This document shows positions 40,722 through 49,559 of a DNA stretch of 64,000 nt, one piece after another. The stretch spans positions 164,842-228,841 of the forward strand of contig NZ_NPKT01000005.1 of assembly GCF_008329565.1 (NCBI RefSeq), given 5' to 3'. The position numbers were made by a program, and so were the translations under genes. Source of the DNA: Mycolicibacterium sp. P1-5. GTDB lineage: Bacteria; Actinomycetota; Actinomycetes; Mycobacteriales; Mycobacteriaceae. How positions within the stretch are numbered: the stretch's first letter is position 1; each line of letters begins with the position of its first letter. The notes beneath the pieces are model-generated. The model had not been told where the DNA came from. It did not search any database and saw nothing but the letters and a program-made list of their open reading frames with translations.

Positions 40722-40822
40722 TGTGCGTGACGTGAGGAGCGATCAGCGCGGCAATCGGACAGCCACTGACTGGGCTTCGTGCTCTGAGACCCGTCGGTTG
40801 GATTCGGTGTGTACCGCGCAGA

Positions 40823-41707
40823 TCACCTCGCGCGCAGGCGGATTCCACACGTTGGACACCAGTCAACGCTCGTCCCGAGGGCAGCGGTGATCTCGTCAAG
40901 TCTCTCGAGGTGATGTGTGCACGACTTCCTCCTGAGGTGGCCGCGGATGATGGTGACGATGAACTGTGCCCGCTGGACAGCGGTGGTTCCGTAGTAGTCG
41001 GCGTCGACGGTTCCGGTGGCGATGACGTCGCCCTGCTCGAACTCTCGGTGCCGGTGACGGGTGGTGCCATCTTCATGGTGGCCGTCGATCACGGTCGGGA
41101 ATCGACCGGTCGGACGCAGGTCGATCTCGATGTGCCAGTCGTCATGGCGTTCACGGAAGTAGAAACTGTGACCGTCGACGACGCCACGCCATTGTTCGGG
41201 CGCCCAGCCACCGTGGCTGTGCACGACCACACCCGGGTGCTGGGCCAGCCAGGACTGAAGTGCGGCCTCAGCTGCCTGGTTGGCGGCGCGGGTCTGCTCA
41301 CCGTTCGGTGACTGCCAGAGTTCGCGAATGTCGTTGAGAGCCTGGTGGAATGACGCGCGCCGTTGTTCCCGGGTGCGGGTACACATGCAATCGAAGCCGT
41401 AATCGTGGCGATCGCTATCGGGTAGCTGGGGGTGACAGGAACAGGCGCAGCGTTCACTGCCGTCGATGTAGCACCACTCGGTCAGCTCGTCCAGGACCAC
41501 ATCGGCCACCGCAGTGGCGTCGTCGACGCCCCGTCCGTGCAGTACCTCGGTGAGATGGTCGCGATAGCGTGACCGCGCCTCGACACGGGCGCGTTCACGG
41601 CGCTCCCGGTACTCAGCGGCAGTAGGCAGCTCGGCGTCGTGGTCCACGGTGACCCAGCGTGGCATCCGTTGGCGGACTTGTCGCCCGAGTTTCGGAGCAC
41701 CGTGCAT
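40823..41707 (-). CDS. Cysteine-rich hypothetical protein
   Basis: 294 residues. A basic, helical N-terminus is followed by a zinc-binding-looking cluster CYIDGSERCACSCH ... CMC (about 88-122), a central domain with GRFPTVIDGHHEDGTTRHRH, and a C-terminal CPTCG knuckle. The arrangement suggests a nucleic-acid or protein-binding role. It lies divergently from the AAA ATPase gene across a 134-base gap. I cannot assign a family. Confidence 0.78.
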   Translation of the reverse strand: MHGAPKLGRQVRQRMPRWVTVDHDAELPTAAEYRERRERARVEARSRYRDHLTEVLHGRGVDDATAVADVVLDELTEWCYIDGSERCACSCHPQLPDSDRHDYGFDCMCTRTREQRRASFHQALNDIRELWQSPNGEQTRAANQAAEAALQSWLAQHPGVVVHSHGGWAPEQWRGVVDGHSFYFRERHDDWHIEIDLRPTGRFPTVIDGHHEDGTTRHRHREFEQGDVIATGTVDADYYGTTAVQRAQFIVTIIRGHLRRKSCTHHLERLDEITAALGTSVDWCPTCGIRLRAR

Positions 41708-41841
41708 CTCTTCGCCCCGCCGCGACGCTCGAGGTGTCCGCGCCTAGGCTGCGGGGGCGTGGTTAAAGGGGTTGCCGATTCGGTGGTGGGGTGCGATTCT
41801 GTACGGCTTTGCTCCATACCGACCACAACCCCATTGAAGCG

Positions 41842-43239
41842 ATGACTGTCACCGAGAACGAACCGATCATCCCGCCCGCCGACGCCGTCGGCGGTGCAGG
41901 TCCTTGCCGCCAGCCCATCGACGACGTGGGCGCGTACATCGACGCCCTGCCTGATGCTGCCCGCGTCGGGTTGCGCGCTCTGGGGGAGCTGCTGGTCGGG
42001 GTGACGCAGCGGCCTCCGCGGGCGGAGACCGCGGACCGTTTCACCGCTCGCGCCCTGGGTGTCGCCGACGTGGGGCTGCTGATCGATGAGGACCGCGATC
42101 TGGATCCGGTGTCGCGGTTGACCATCGCAATCGCGTTGGCCGAGTGGATCACCGCGCATGCCGATGTCATCGAGGTGGGGCCGGGTGAGTACGCGCAGCC
42201 ACCGATGTGGACCCAAACCGAGGTCGGCGCACACAGCTACCGCCACCCCCAATGCCTGCGGGTGCACTTCCCGCCCGGCAGCCTGCTCCCGGACACCGGG
42301 TGCGTGATCAGCATCGACGCGCGCAGCAGTCCCTTGGAATCGCCGAAAGCCAGCGCCTACGTCACCCCCGAGCACCAGGACGGCGCCCGCCAGGTCCTGG
42401 ATCGCCTGGCGGCACGTGCCACCGATCTGAATCCCTACCGCGGGAAAGCGGTGCGGGCCTCGCTGGGCAACGGGTTGCACTTGCACGTCATCGATCTACC
42501 GTCGACGCTCACCCGCGACACAGTCATCATCGACGACGAGGTCTGGCGGGAGATCGACCTCGGCGTGACCGCGGTGCGCGATCGCCACGAGCTGCTCAAC
42601 GCCCACGGTTTGGGCGCCCGGCGTGGGGTGCTGCTCTGCGGGCCGCCGGGCACCGGGAAGTCCGCGGTCTCCGCGGTGGTCGCCGCCGAGGTGGTCGGCG
42701 CGTTCACCGTCATCTACGTCGAAGCCAAAGCCGGCGAGCACCTGTTGACCGCGGTCGTCGAAGAAGCTCAACGTCTCGGCGGGCCCGTCCTGCTCGTCCT
42801 GGAGGACGTCGATCTGTGGTGCCGCAGCCGCCGCAGCGGCTACGCCGGCGGGCTCTCGGAGTTGTTGGCGGCCATGGACATCGCCGCTGAGGCCCGCATC
42901 CTCACCCTGGCCTCCACCAACGACGCCGCCACCCTGGACGAGGCCGCGATCCGCACCGGACGCTTCGACGCCATCGTCGGGGTCGGCTACCCCACCCGCA
43001 CCGAGGCGGCCCGCATCCTGACTGCATTGATCGCCGGCTTGCCCGGCGCCGACAGAGTGGACACCCGAGCCGTGGCTGCTGCGGTGCCGGAGCAGACCAG
43101 CGGCAGCGACCTGCGCGAAATCGTCCGTCGGGCAGTCCTGTCCGCCGACGAGAGCGGGCAGCTCGATACCGCGGCACTGCTCGCAGAGGTGGGCAGTGGA
43201 CGCTACCGGGCCACCGCCCCGAACGGCATGTATCTCTGA
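41842..43239 (+). CDS. AAA family ATPase (CDC48/FtsH-like core)
   Basis: 465 residues from ATG 41842; the frame is open a further 17 codons upstream but MTVTENEP is the more natural start. An N-terminal domain of about 245 residues has no known match. The AAA module has Walker A GPPGTGKS, Walker B VLLVLEDVDLW and the sensor/arginine-finger region TLDEAAIRTGRFDAIVGVGY. No protease domain is present, so it is likely a remodelling ATPase. Its stop overlaps the start of the next gene by one base (tgatg), which suggests they work together. Confidence 0.88.
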   Translation: MTVTENEPIIPPADAVGGAGPCRQPIDDVGAYIDALPDAARVGLRALGELLVGVTQRPPRAETADRFTARALGVADVGLLIDEDRDLDPVSRLTIAIALAEWITAHADVIEVGPGEYAQPPMWTQTEVGAHSYRHPQCLRVHFPPGSLLPDTGCVISIDARSSPLESPKASAYVTPEHQDGARQVLDRLAARATDLNPYRGKAVRASLGNGLHLHVIDLPSTLTRDTVIIDDEVWREIDLGVTAVRDRHELLNAHGLGARRGVLLCGPPGTGKSAVSAVVAAEVVGAFTVIYVEAKAGEHLLTAVVEEAQRLGGPVLLVLEDVDLWCRSRRSGYAGGLSELLAAMDIAAEARILTLASTNDAATLDEAAIRTGRFDAIVGVGYPTRTEAARILTALIAGLPGADRVDTRAVAAAVPEQTSGSDLREIVRRAVLSADESGQLDTAALLAEVGSGRYRATAPNGMYL

Positions 43240-43785
43240 TGAGCGACGGCGACGACGGCATTCCCGACCTGACCGAGGCGGAGCTAGTCCGCATTCGGGC
43301 AACGGAATCCGACGTCACCGCCATGGGTGATGCGCTGCGCAACGGCACCGCTACACACGACGACGTTGAAGGCGCGCTCGCCCGCCTGAGGTCTTTGGAC
43401 ATCGACCCCCAGAAGCAGCGGAACGCCCTGCACGTTCCCGCGGATGCCGGACCGCACTCGACGGCGCTGGAGACCATCCTGCGGCGCATCCCGGACGGCT
43501 GGGGACGCTGGATCAGCGTCGACGCCGGCTGGTACCCCCTGGTCATCGCGACTGACGACCGCCTCGCCGAACTCGATGACCAGTACGTTGTGCAGCAGAT
43601 CAAGGAAGTTCGGCACCCTGCGTTACTCCTGCGCACCCAGCGCCGACGACCCCAGCCCCGACCTGCTCGACGCCTTCGACGCCATCACCGAGGACGCCGA
43701 ACGCGCCTCAGCCGAGACGTACCTGCAGTCACTCGGTGAGGACAGATCTGGTTTCCACGTAACGGCGCAGGCAACCCGCGTTTGA
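43239..43785 (+). pseudogene. Frameshifted hypothetical partner of the AAA ATPase
   Basis: The first 123 codons (MSDGDDGIPDLTEAELVRIR ... DQYVVQQIKE) read in the ATG frame; the original reading clearly continues in another frame as KFGTLRYSCAPSADDPSP and on to a stop at 43785. The switch falls at 43602-43608, where aaggaagttc looks like aaggagaagttc with two bases lost. Without the shift the protein would contain the familiar IKEKFGTLRYSC segment. As sequenced, the frame runs on to 43739 as an Arg-rich nonsense tail. It starts one base inside the AAA gene. Confidence 0.75.
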
Positions 43786-44256
43786 AGCTGTTCGCACATC
43801 AGATCCGTGGCCTCGTGCCGTTCTCCGTATGGGGTGCAGCAGAGACCGGCACGAACGACGACGCCAAGCGACATCTGCAAATCTTGGTCCAAGGCGCTCG
43901 AAACGTCTTCGCCCCCCAAAACCCGAAGAGCTGCTGGAGCGAATTCTCCCGTTGACCGCTTCGATCAGCGTTCGGTGCCTTCCGCTGTCGCGAAGCGAAT
44001 GCGGTTTCTCTTCTTCTTCGACTTAACGACCCACCCACTCGGAGACGCGGGAACACAAGTTCCCGGTATTCGGAGAGGAACCTCTACGCGCACGCGATCG
44101 AGCAGGCTCTCGGCGGGTGGCAGGTCGACGAGCTTTGCGGGAGTGCTCGGCGGGGCATTTCGTGATCGGCCGTCTCGCGGTCCCTCGCTCGGTAAGGTAC
44201 GTCTCGGTCAGAAACCGGGAACCTGATCAGGACTTTCGCTAGAAGACGGGGGCGGG
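43786..44256. other. Gap upstream of the five-gene operon
   Basis: 471 bases. The short frames present on both strands (up to 139 codons) have no conserved-looking sequence. It presumably carries the promoter and control region of the 44257-58868 operon, but I cannot point to specific elements. Confidence 0.4.
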
Positions 44257-45720
44257 ATGCGTGAGACGTCGTCGCACGGGTCGACGAGGGACGTGGCCAC
44301 GGTGGATGCCGTGGCCATCGTTCCCGGCATCATGGGCAGCACGCTGGATGTCGTTGAACCGCGCGGGAACTCGCCGGTGTGGGGCGTTGCCTCGGCGGTG
44401 AAGAATGCCACGCGCTGGCGGGACGACGCCAGGATCGACGCGTTGCGCGTCCGCGAGGACGAGATCGACGGCCACGGTGGGCGGGTGGTGCCCACCGGAC
44501 TGCTTACCCTGCCGGAGTGGATGCGCGGATTCGGCGGCATCGAACCGTACAAGCGGCTGATAAAAACCGTCTCCGAGACCGTACTGGATCCGGCGGCTGT
44601 GCTCTTATTCGCCTACGACTGGCGCCTTGATGTCGAGCATAACGCCCGTATCCTCGCTCGTGAGAGCTGTGCGCACCTCGAGCGCTGGCGTCGTCACGAA
44701 GCCTTGCGCGCGGCGCTGGCCCGTAGGAATGACGACCGCGAGCCGCGGATAGTCTTCGTCGCCCACTCCATGGGAGGGCTGCTGGTCAAGGCCATGTCGA
44801 CCCTGCCGGTCGAGCAGCCCGAAACCCGCGCCGTCGTCACCCTGGGCACACCGTTCGCCGGTTCGGTGAAGACAATGTCGATGCTGGCCGAGGGCGAGGG
44901 AGCCCCGTTGGGAATGTCCCGCGCAGCGACCAGGCGGGCGTGTCTCTCCATGCCTGGTGTCTACGACCTGCTCCCCTGGTATCGGTGTCGGTTGAAAGAC
45001 GACGACGTCGTAGTACTGGAACCGCGGGATGTCACTGGAATCGGTGCGCCCGACCACTTGGTTCAGGCGGCTTTCGCCCGACGTCGCCGGGCGGCCGGGA
45101 GCGAACTGTCCCAGCACCACGCCGTCGTAGGCGTCGGGCAAGACACGGCGCAGACTCTGGAACTCGACGGGACTCATCTCGTCACGCACGACTGGGGCTT
45201 CCGGCGGAACAGACGCGGTGAACTGGTCCGCGAGTCGGGCCGGTTGGTGACGCACAACCACGACGGGGACGGCACGGTCTTTCGCTACTCGGCCCGAACC
45301 AGGACTGTGGAAGGGGTTGCGGTCGCGCAGCACCACCAGTCGCTAGCCGTGGCCGGTCCTTCTCTTCGGATCGTTTGGAAGGTGATCACCGAAGCTGACG
45401 ATCTCGACGCAGTCCTTGGCCAGAACATCGAGGAGGCCCCGCTTGGCCTTGAAGTGCCGGACGAAGCCGCGATCGACCAGCCGGTTGAGATCAGAATTCG
45501 GTCCGTTCACACGCCCGCGGACATCACCTGTGCGATGGAGGACACGGCACGTCGCGATCTGTTGGTAAGACACCCAACCGTTCGCGGACCTGCGGAGGAC
45601 GGTGCCTTCGTCGTTCGAACCGAGGTCGACTCTCCAGGGCTCTACCGGGTGAGGGTCGCCGCAGGGTCGTCAGAGGTCACCAAGCTTGTGATGATAAGCG
45701 CCCCGCCAGGTAACCCATGA
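44257..45720 (+). CDS. LCAT-like alpha/beta-hydrolase (lipase), first gene of the five-gene operon
   Basis: 487 residues, ATG preceded by gggggcggg. Family motifs are GIMGSTLDVV near the N-terminus (oxyanion region), LLFAYDWRLDVEHN, and the nucleophile elbow VAHSMGG (S171). The likely Asp is D338 in HDGDGTVFRY and the His is H359 or H360 in AQHHQSL, giving a complete Ser-Asp-His triad. The family (lecithin:cholesterol acyltransferase-like) acts on lipids. The C-terminal 100 residues look like a beta-sandwich. There is no signal peptide, so it would act on the inner leaflet or on a protein-bound substrate. The stop overlaps the next gene by 4 bases. Confidence 0.88.
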   Translation: MRETSSHGSTRDVATVDAVAIVPGIMGSTLDVVEPRGNSPVWGVASAVKNATRWRDDARIDALRVREDEIDGHGGRVVPTGLLTLPEWMRGFGGIEPYKRLIKTVSETVLDPAAVLLFAYDWRLDVEHNARILARESCAHLERWRRHEALRAALARRNDDREPRIVFVAHSMGGLLVKAMSTLPVEQPETRAVVTLGTPFAGSVKTMSMLAEGEGAPLGMSRAATRRACLSMPGVYDLLPWYRCRLKDDDVVVLEPRDVTGIGAPDHLVQAAFARRRRAAGSELSQHHAVVGVGQDTAQTLELDGTHLVTHDWGFRRNRRGELVRESGRLVTHNHDGDGTVFRYSARTRTVEGVAVAQHHQSLAVAGPSLRIVWKVITEADDLDAVLGQNIEEAPLGLEVPDEAAIDQPVEIRIRSVHTPADITCAMEDTARRDLLVRHPTVRGPAEDGAFVVRTEVDSPGLYRVRVAAGSSEVTKLVMISAPPGNP

Positions 45721-48700
45721 CCGACTCGACCGTCGCGATGCCGCCGGCGTCGTCGTCTTTCGACTTTGTCCCGATCGTGATAAGCCACTATCACTCGATG
45801 GGCGAACTTACGGAAGCCGACACCGAGGCGGAGCAGGTCGCCACTATCCTGTCCGGCTGGGGCGGTGAAGTGTTCCGATGGGACGTGCCGGGGCCTGAAC
45901 GGTCTCTTGATGCCGCGGTCGCGCGGCTTGAACGGTGGGCGCAACCCGAGGGCTCACGGAGTTCTCTGCTGTTGTGGATCGGGCACGGCTCCAGCAACGA
46001 CCTCGAGGCCGTGGTACACGTACCGGCAAACGGCCTGGACGTCAGCCTCGGTCCGGTCGAACTGGCTCGGTACATAGCCCGTGAACACCGTCTGCGTGAC
46101 GAGAAGGACTGGGTCGTCGTCGTGGTCGAGACCTGCGGCGCTGTCCGATTTGCCGAGCAAATGGTGGCAGCCCTGGCGGCCAGCAAGGTCCGAGACGGTG
46201 TCCTGCTGATCGGCTCCGGTGCTGACAGGGGGGCGGGGTACCTAGGAAGCTTTCGACGCGCCCTCGAGCAGGTCTGGCTTTCGTACACGTCAAACGACAA
46301 GGTGGTCACGCTCCACGACTTCGCCGCTCGGATGGAGCAGACCCTCGATTCGGGGCTCGTCCACGCGTTTGGGCTCTCCGGCCGCTCGCCGCTGGTTCGC
46401 CAGCGCGACCTGACTCCGCCCCTCAGGACGGCGGTTGAGTCCTACCCCGACCTCTGCAACAAGCTGGCGAAACTGGCGGGGCCAGATCTTGAGGTGCTAG
46501 CCGGAACGGGTCTCGGATTCGGGCTACTGGAGGTCGCCGGCCACTTCGTGGGCCGAGTTGCCGATCAGTCCGCCGTGGCGGACTGGCTCGACGAGCACCT
46601 GAACGGACTGCTGGTGCTGACGGGGGAAGCCGGCGTTGGAAAGTCGGCCTTGCTGGCCAACTTTATGCTTCATGCCGTGCCGGCCTTGCGACCCGCGCTG
46701 GGTCAGGCTTCTGATCCCGGCTCCGCGTGGGACAGCGCCGGAAGGCCACCCAGTGTGGACGGTGTCCTGCTCCTGACGGGAGCGACGATCACTGACGTCG
46801 TCACTCGGATCGCCGACGTCGCCGGGTTGAAGGTCCCGCGTGATCTGCTGCCACTGGACCGGAAGATGACCCTCGTCCGCGGCCTCACTGAGATGGGGGC
46901 ATCGCTGACCATCCTGGTAGACGCGCTCGACGAGGCCCGCGACACGATCGACATCGCCGCTCTTCTTTGCGAACTGGCCACACTGCCCCATGTGCGAATG
47001 GTGCTGGCGACTCGTCCGGTCGTCGGCGACGTCGACCTCCTGGCGCTGCTGGGGAACTCCTCTGCCGAGGTGAGTATCCAATGGCTTCGCGTCGACCCGG
47101 CGGCGGTCCTGGCCCTTGCGCGGACTCGGCTGACATCGGCCGCTGTAAGTCTGCCCGAGGTTGAGCTGACGACTATTCTTGCCGACCTCGCCGACCGGTT
47201 GCCCGCCGCCATAACCGGGCCGGGCGAGTCACCGTCTCCCGCGGGTGAAAATTCTGACGGCTGGAATTTCTTGCACGTGCAGCTGCTGCTCAACGAGCTC
47301 CTCGCCGAACCCGAGGAGGTGAGTGCGCGGACAGCGCGCGCGGTAATGGCGCTCGACCGGACCACGCTGTTCCGCCGTGCCATGGGGCGCCTGGCGGCGG
47401 CACAACCGAAGTCCGAGGCTCTCCTCCTCGCCTTGGCCTGCGCCCAGGGACGAGGGCTTCCCCGCGCGGATCGGGTCTGGCTGAGCGTGGCGGCTTCGCT
47501 CGCCCCAACGCGGACGTTCACCGACGACGACGTGCGGCAGGTCCTGCTGGACGCCGGGCCGTACATCATGCTGGACGCCGAGGACGATCGCAGTGTCTTC
47601 CGAATCGTCCACCGTGAATTTGCCGACGAACTCCTGGCCCGGCTCGACAAGGCGGCCAGGATCGCCGTCCTGGCTGCTCTCCTTGAGCTCACCCGGCAGA
47701 GCGAGGACCCCGCCCCCTATCTGCTCCGCCACCTCTCGGGTCATGCCGCTGACCTAGGGCGCCAGGGGTGGGCGCTACTGGGGGCCGGCGAAGATGTTCT
47801 GGACTTACTCAACCTTCCGGCACTGCTGGCGGATACCTGGCGCTCACCCGCGACGGACCTGCCGACGAGCGTCCTAGCAGTACGCCGGACCGCTCATCTA
47901 GCCCTGGCCGCATCGCCGTCGGACCGCTGCGGGTACCGCCAGCTCGGCGAGGCGCAGGAGACGGGACATTACGCGCCCGTTGTGTCCCAAGTGGCGGGGG
48001 CTGCCTGGCAAGTGGTCCGGGCCCGCGTGGTCCGCCACCCTTCGCACGCGACCCAGTCGCCAGGCCCGGCGGTCCCCGTGCGCTGCCTCGCGGTCTGCCG
48101 GTCGGCTGCGGACGACGTGGTCGTGGCCTTTGGGAACGATCGTGGCCAGGTCCGATTGTGGAATCCCTGGACGGGGCATGTAACCAGCGTCACTTCGGAG
48201 ACTTGCACCGGAGGTGAGATTCTCGGCCTGGCGGGCATGGACGGCAGCCGAGATCTCCGGCTCGCCTCCGCTGGCTCCGACCAGCCGGTTCGGCTCTGGA
48301 CTCTCGACGACGATCGCCCTCCGGCGTCCCTGCCCGAATGCGATGGTGGGGTGCGTTCCGCCATCGTCGCCTGCCCGGCCGCGACCGGCGCGCTGCTCCT
48401 GGCGGTGGGCACCACCGGGGGGCGCATCCGATTGTGGAACCTCGATCGATCGGGGTACCGATCGTCAAAAGCGCTCACCGGCCACGCGCAGCGGGTCACC
48501 CGTCTGGCGATCTTGCCCCGGCACGGCGGTCAGGAGCTGCTGTCAGTAAGCCTCGACGGCACCCTGCGACGGTGGAGCCTGCCGCGCGGAAAGCGCCTCC
48601 AGAAGGAGAATTGGGGCACGCCCCTGCGATCGCTCGCCGTTTCGGACGAGACCGGCCTCGTCGTCACCGGTGACGACGACGGGGTGGTGGCCCTGTGGCG

Positions 48701-49559
48701 CCCGCAGGACGCGGACCTGGTTCATGTTAAGGAGTTCTCCGCCCACGAGGGGGCGGTCCAGGCCCTGGCCCTGCTTCCCGGGGCCCCCGGCCGGACGATC
48801 GTCGTCAGCGGCGGCAAGGATCGGCGGGTTCGGCTTTGGGATGCCCGGACCGGCACTTCGACTGGCCCCGACCTGACCGGGCATGACGACGAGGTGACCG
48901 ACCTGGCCGCTGTGCCGTCTCTCGACGGCACCACCCTTGTCGCGAGTGCGTCACGCGACGGGCAGGTCAAGATCTGGACTCCGGGAGCCGCGGCCACAAG
49001 TCCGGCTCCGCTCCGGTTTGCTCCGACCGGGAGCCACTCAGAACCTCCGGAAAGCTGGGTCCTGCACACGCTCGATGGACGCGAGGTCCTGGTGACCCGT
49101 ACCCCTTCCGGCCGGACCGAGTGCCGGGTGGGCGATGGACCCTGCGTGGCTCTGCGGCCGGAGGCCGACCGGCCGCGCTCGGTGGGCATCGTCTTCTTGA
49201 ACGGTGAGGTGCTTGTCGCGACCAGCAACAGCACCGTCATTCACACCTGGTGGGCGGCCACCGGCCAACCGGCCGGCCCGCCCCTCGCGGGACACCGAGA
49301 TTGGGTCCGGGCCCTGCTCGCCCTGCCGACCGGAGACGGGCGCGAGGTGTTGGCGAGCGGAGGCGACGACGGCCAGGTCTGCCTATGGGAGCCGTCATCG
49401 GGCCGGACTATCCACCGCATCAACCTGGGCCGTCCGATCCGGGGGTTGACGCCCGGTCATGGTGACCGCCGGGTCACCGTTCTGGTCGAGGACGGGGACA
49501 TCGAGCTCGCGGTGGAGGACAATGTGGTGGGCGAACCACTGGAAAGAAGCTGGACATGA
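45717..49559 (+). CDS. Caspase-STAND NTPase-WD40 protein
   Basis: 1280 residues. The N-terminal caspase-like (C14) domain (about 15-250) has the His in LLLWIGHGSSN (H90) and the Cys in VVVVVETCGAV (C140). The STAND-type NTPase (about 280-620) has Walker A GEAGVGKS (K309) and Walker B TILVDALDEARD (D402, D405). A helical arm follows. The C-terminal half (about 780-1270) is a WD40 propeller with repeats such as GQVRLWNPWTG, GRIRLWNLDRSG and RRVRLWDARTG. This layout fits a sensor that oligomerises on ligand binding and activates the protease. It overlaps both neighbours by 4 bases. Confidence 0.92.
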   Translation: MTDSTVAMPPASSSFDFVPIVISHYHSMGELTEADTEAEQVATILSGWGGEVFRWDVPGPERSLDAAVARLERWAQPEGSRSSLLLWIGHGSSNDLEAVVHVPANGLDVSLGPVELARYIAREHRLRDEKDWVVVVVETCGAVRFAEQMVAALAASKVRDGVLLIGSGADRGAGYLGSFRRALEQVWLSYTSNDKVVTLHDFAARMEQTLDSGLVHAFGLSGRSPLVRQRDLTPPLRTAVESYPDLCNKLAKLAGPDLEVLAGTGLGFGLLEVAGHFVGRVADQSAVADWLDEHLNGLLVLTGEAGVGKSALLANFMLHAVPALRPALGQASDPGSAWDSAGRPPSVDGVLLLTGATITDVVTRIADVAGLKVPRDLLPLDRKMTLVRGLTEMGASLTILVDALDEARDTIDIAALLCELATLPHVRMVLATRPVVGDVDLLALLGNSSAEVSIQWLRVDPAAVLALARTRLTSAAVSLPEVELTTILADLADRLPAAITGPGESPSPAGENSDGWNFLHVQLLLNELLAEPEEVSARTARAVMALDRTTLFRRAMGRLAAAQPKSEALLLALACAQGRGLPRADRVWLSVAASLAPTRTFTDDDVRQVLLDAGPYIMLDAEDDRSVFRIVHREFADELLARLDKAARIAVLAALLELTRQSEDPAPYLLRHLSGHAADLGRQGWALLGAGEDVLDLLNLPALLADTWRSPATDLPTSVLAVRRTAHLALAASPSDRCGYRQLGEAQETGHYAPVVSQVAGAAWQVVRARVVRHPSHATQSPGPAVPVRCLAVCRSAADDVVVAFGNDRGQVRLWNPWTGHVTSVTSETCTGGEILGLAGMDGSRDLRLASAGSDQPVRLWTLDDDRPPASLPECDGGVRSAIVACPAATGALLLAVGTTGGRIRLWNLDRSGYRSSKALTGHAQRVTRLAILPRHGGQELLSVSLDGTLRRWSLPRGKRLQKENWGTPLRSLAVSDETGLVVTGDDDGVVALWRPQDADLVHVKEFSAHEGAVQALALLPGAPGRTIVVSGGKDRRVRLWDARTGTSTGPDLTGHDDEVTDLAAVPSLDGTTLVASASRDGQVKIWTPGAAATSPAPLRFAPTGSHSEPPESWVLHTLDGREVLVTRTPSGRTECRVGDGPCVALRPEADRPRSVGIVFLNGEVLVATSNSTVIHTWWAATGQPAGPPLAGHRDWVRALLALPTGDGREVLASGGDDGQVCLWEPSSGRTIHRINLGRPIRGLTPGHGDRRVTVLVEDGDIELAVEDNVVGEPLERSWT

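Noticed and set aside
43807..44226. 139-codon frame before the five-gene operon
   Set aside because: Arg/Ser/Pro-rich with no motif and no good start signal; probably chance in GC-rich DNA.
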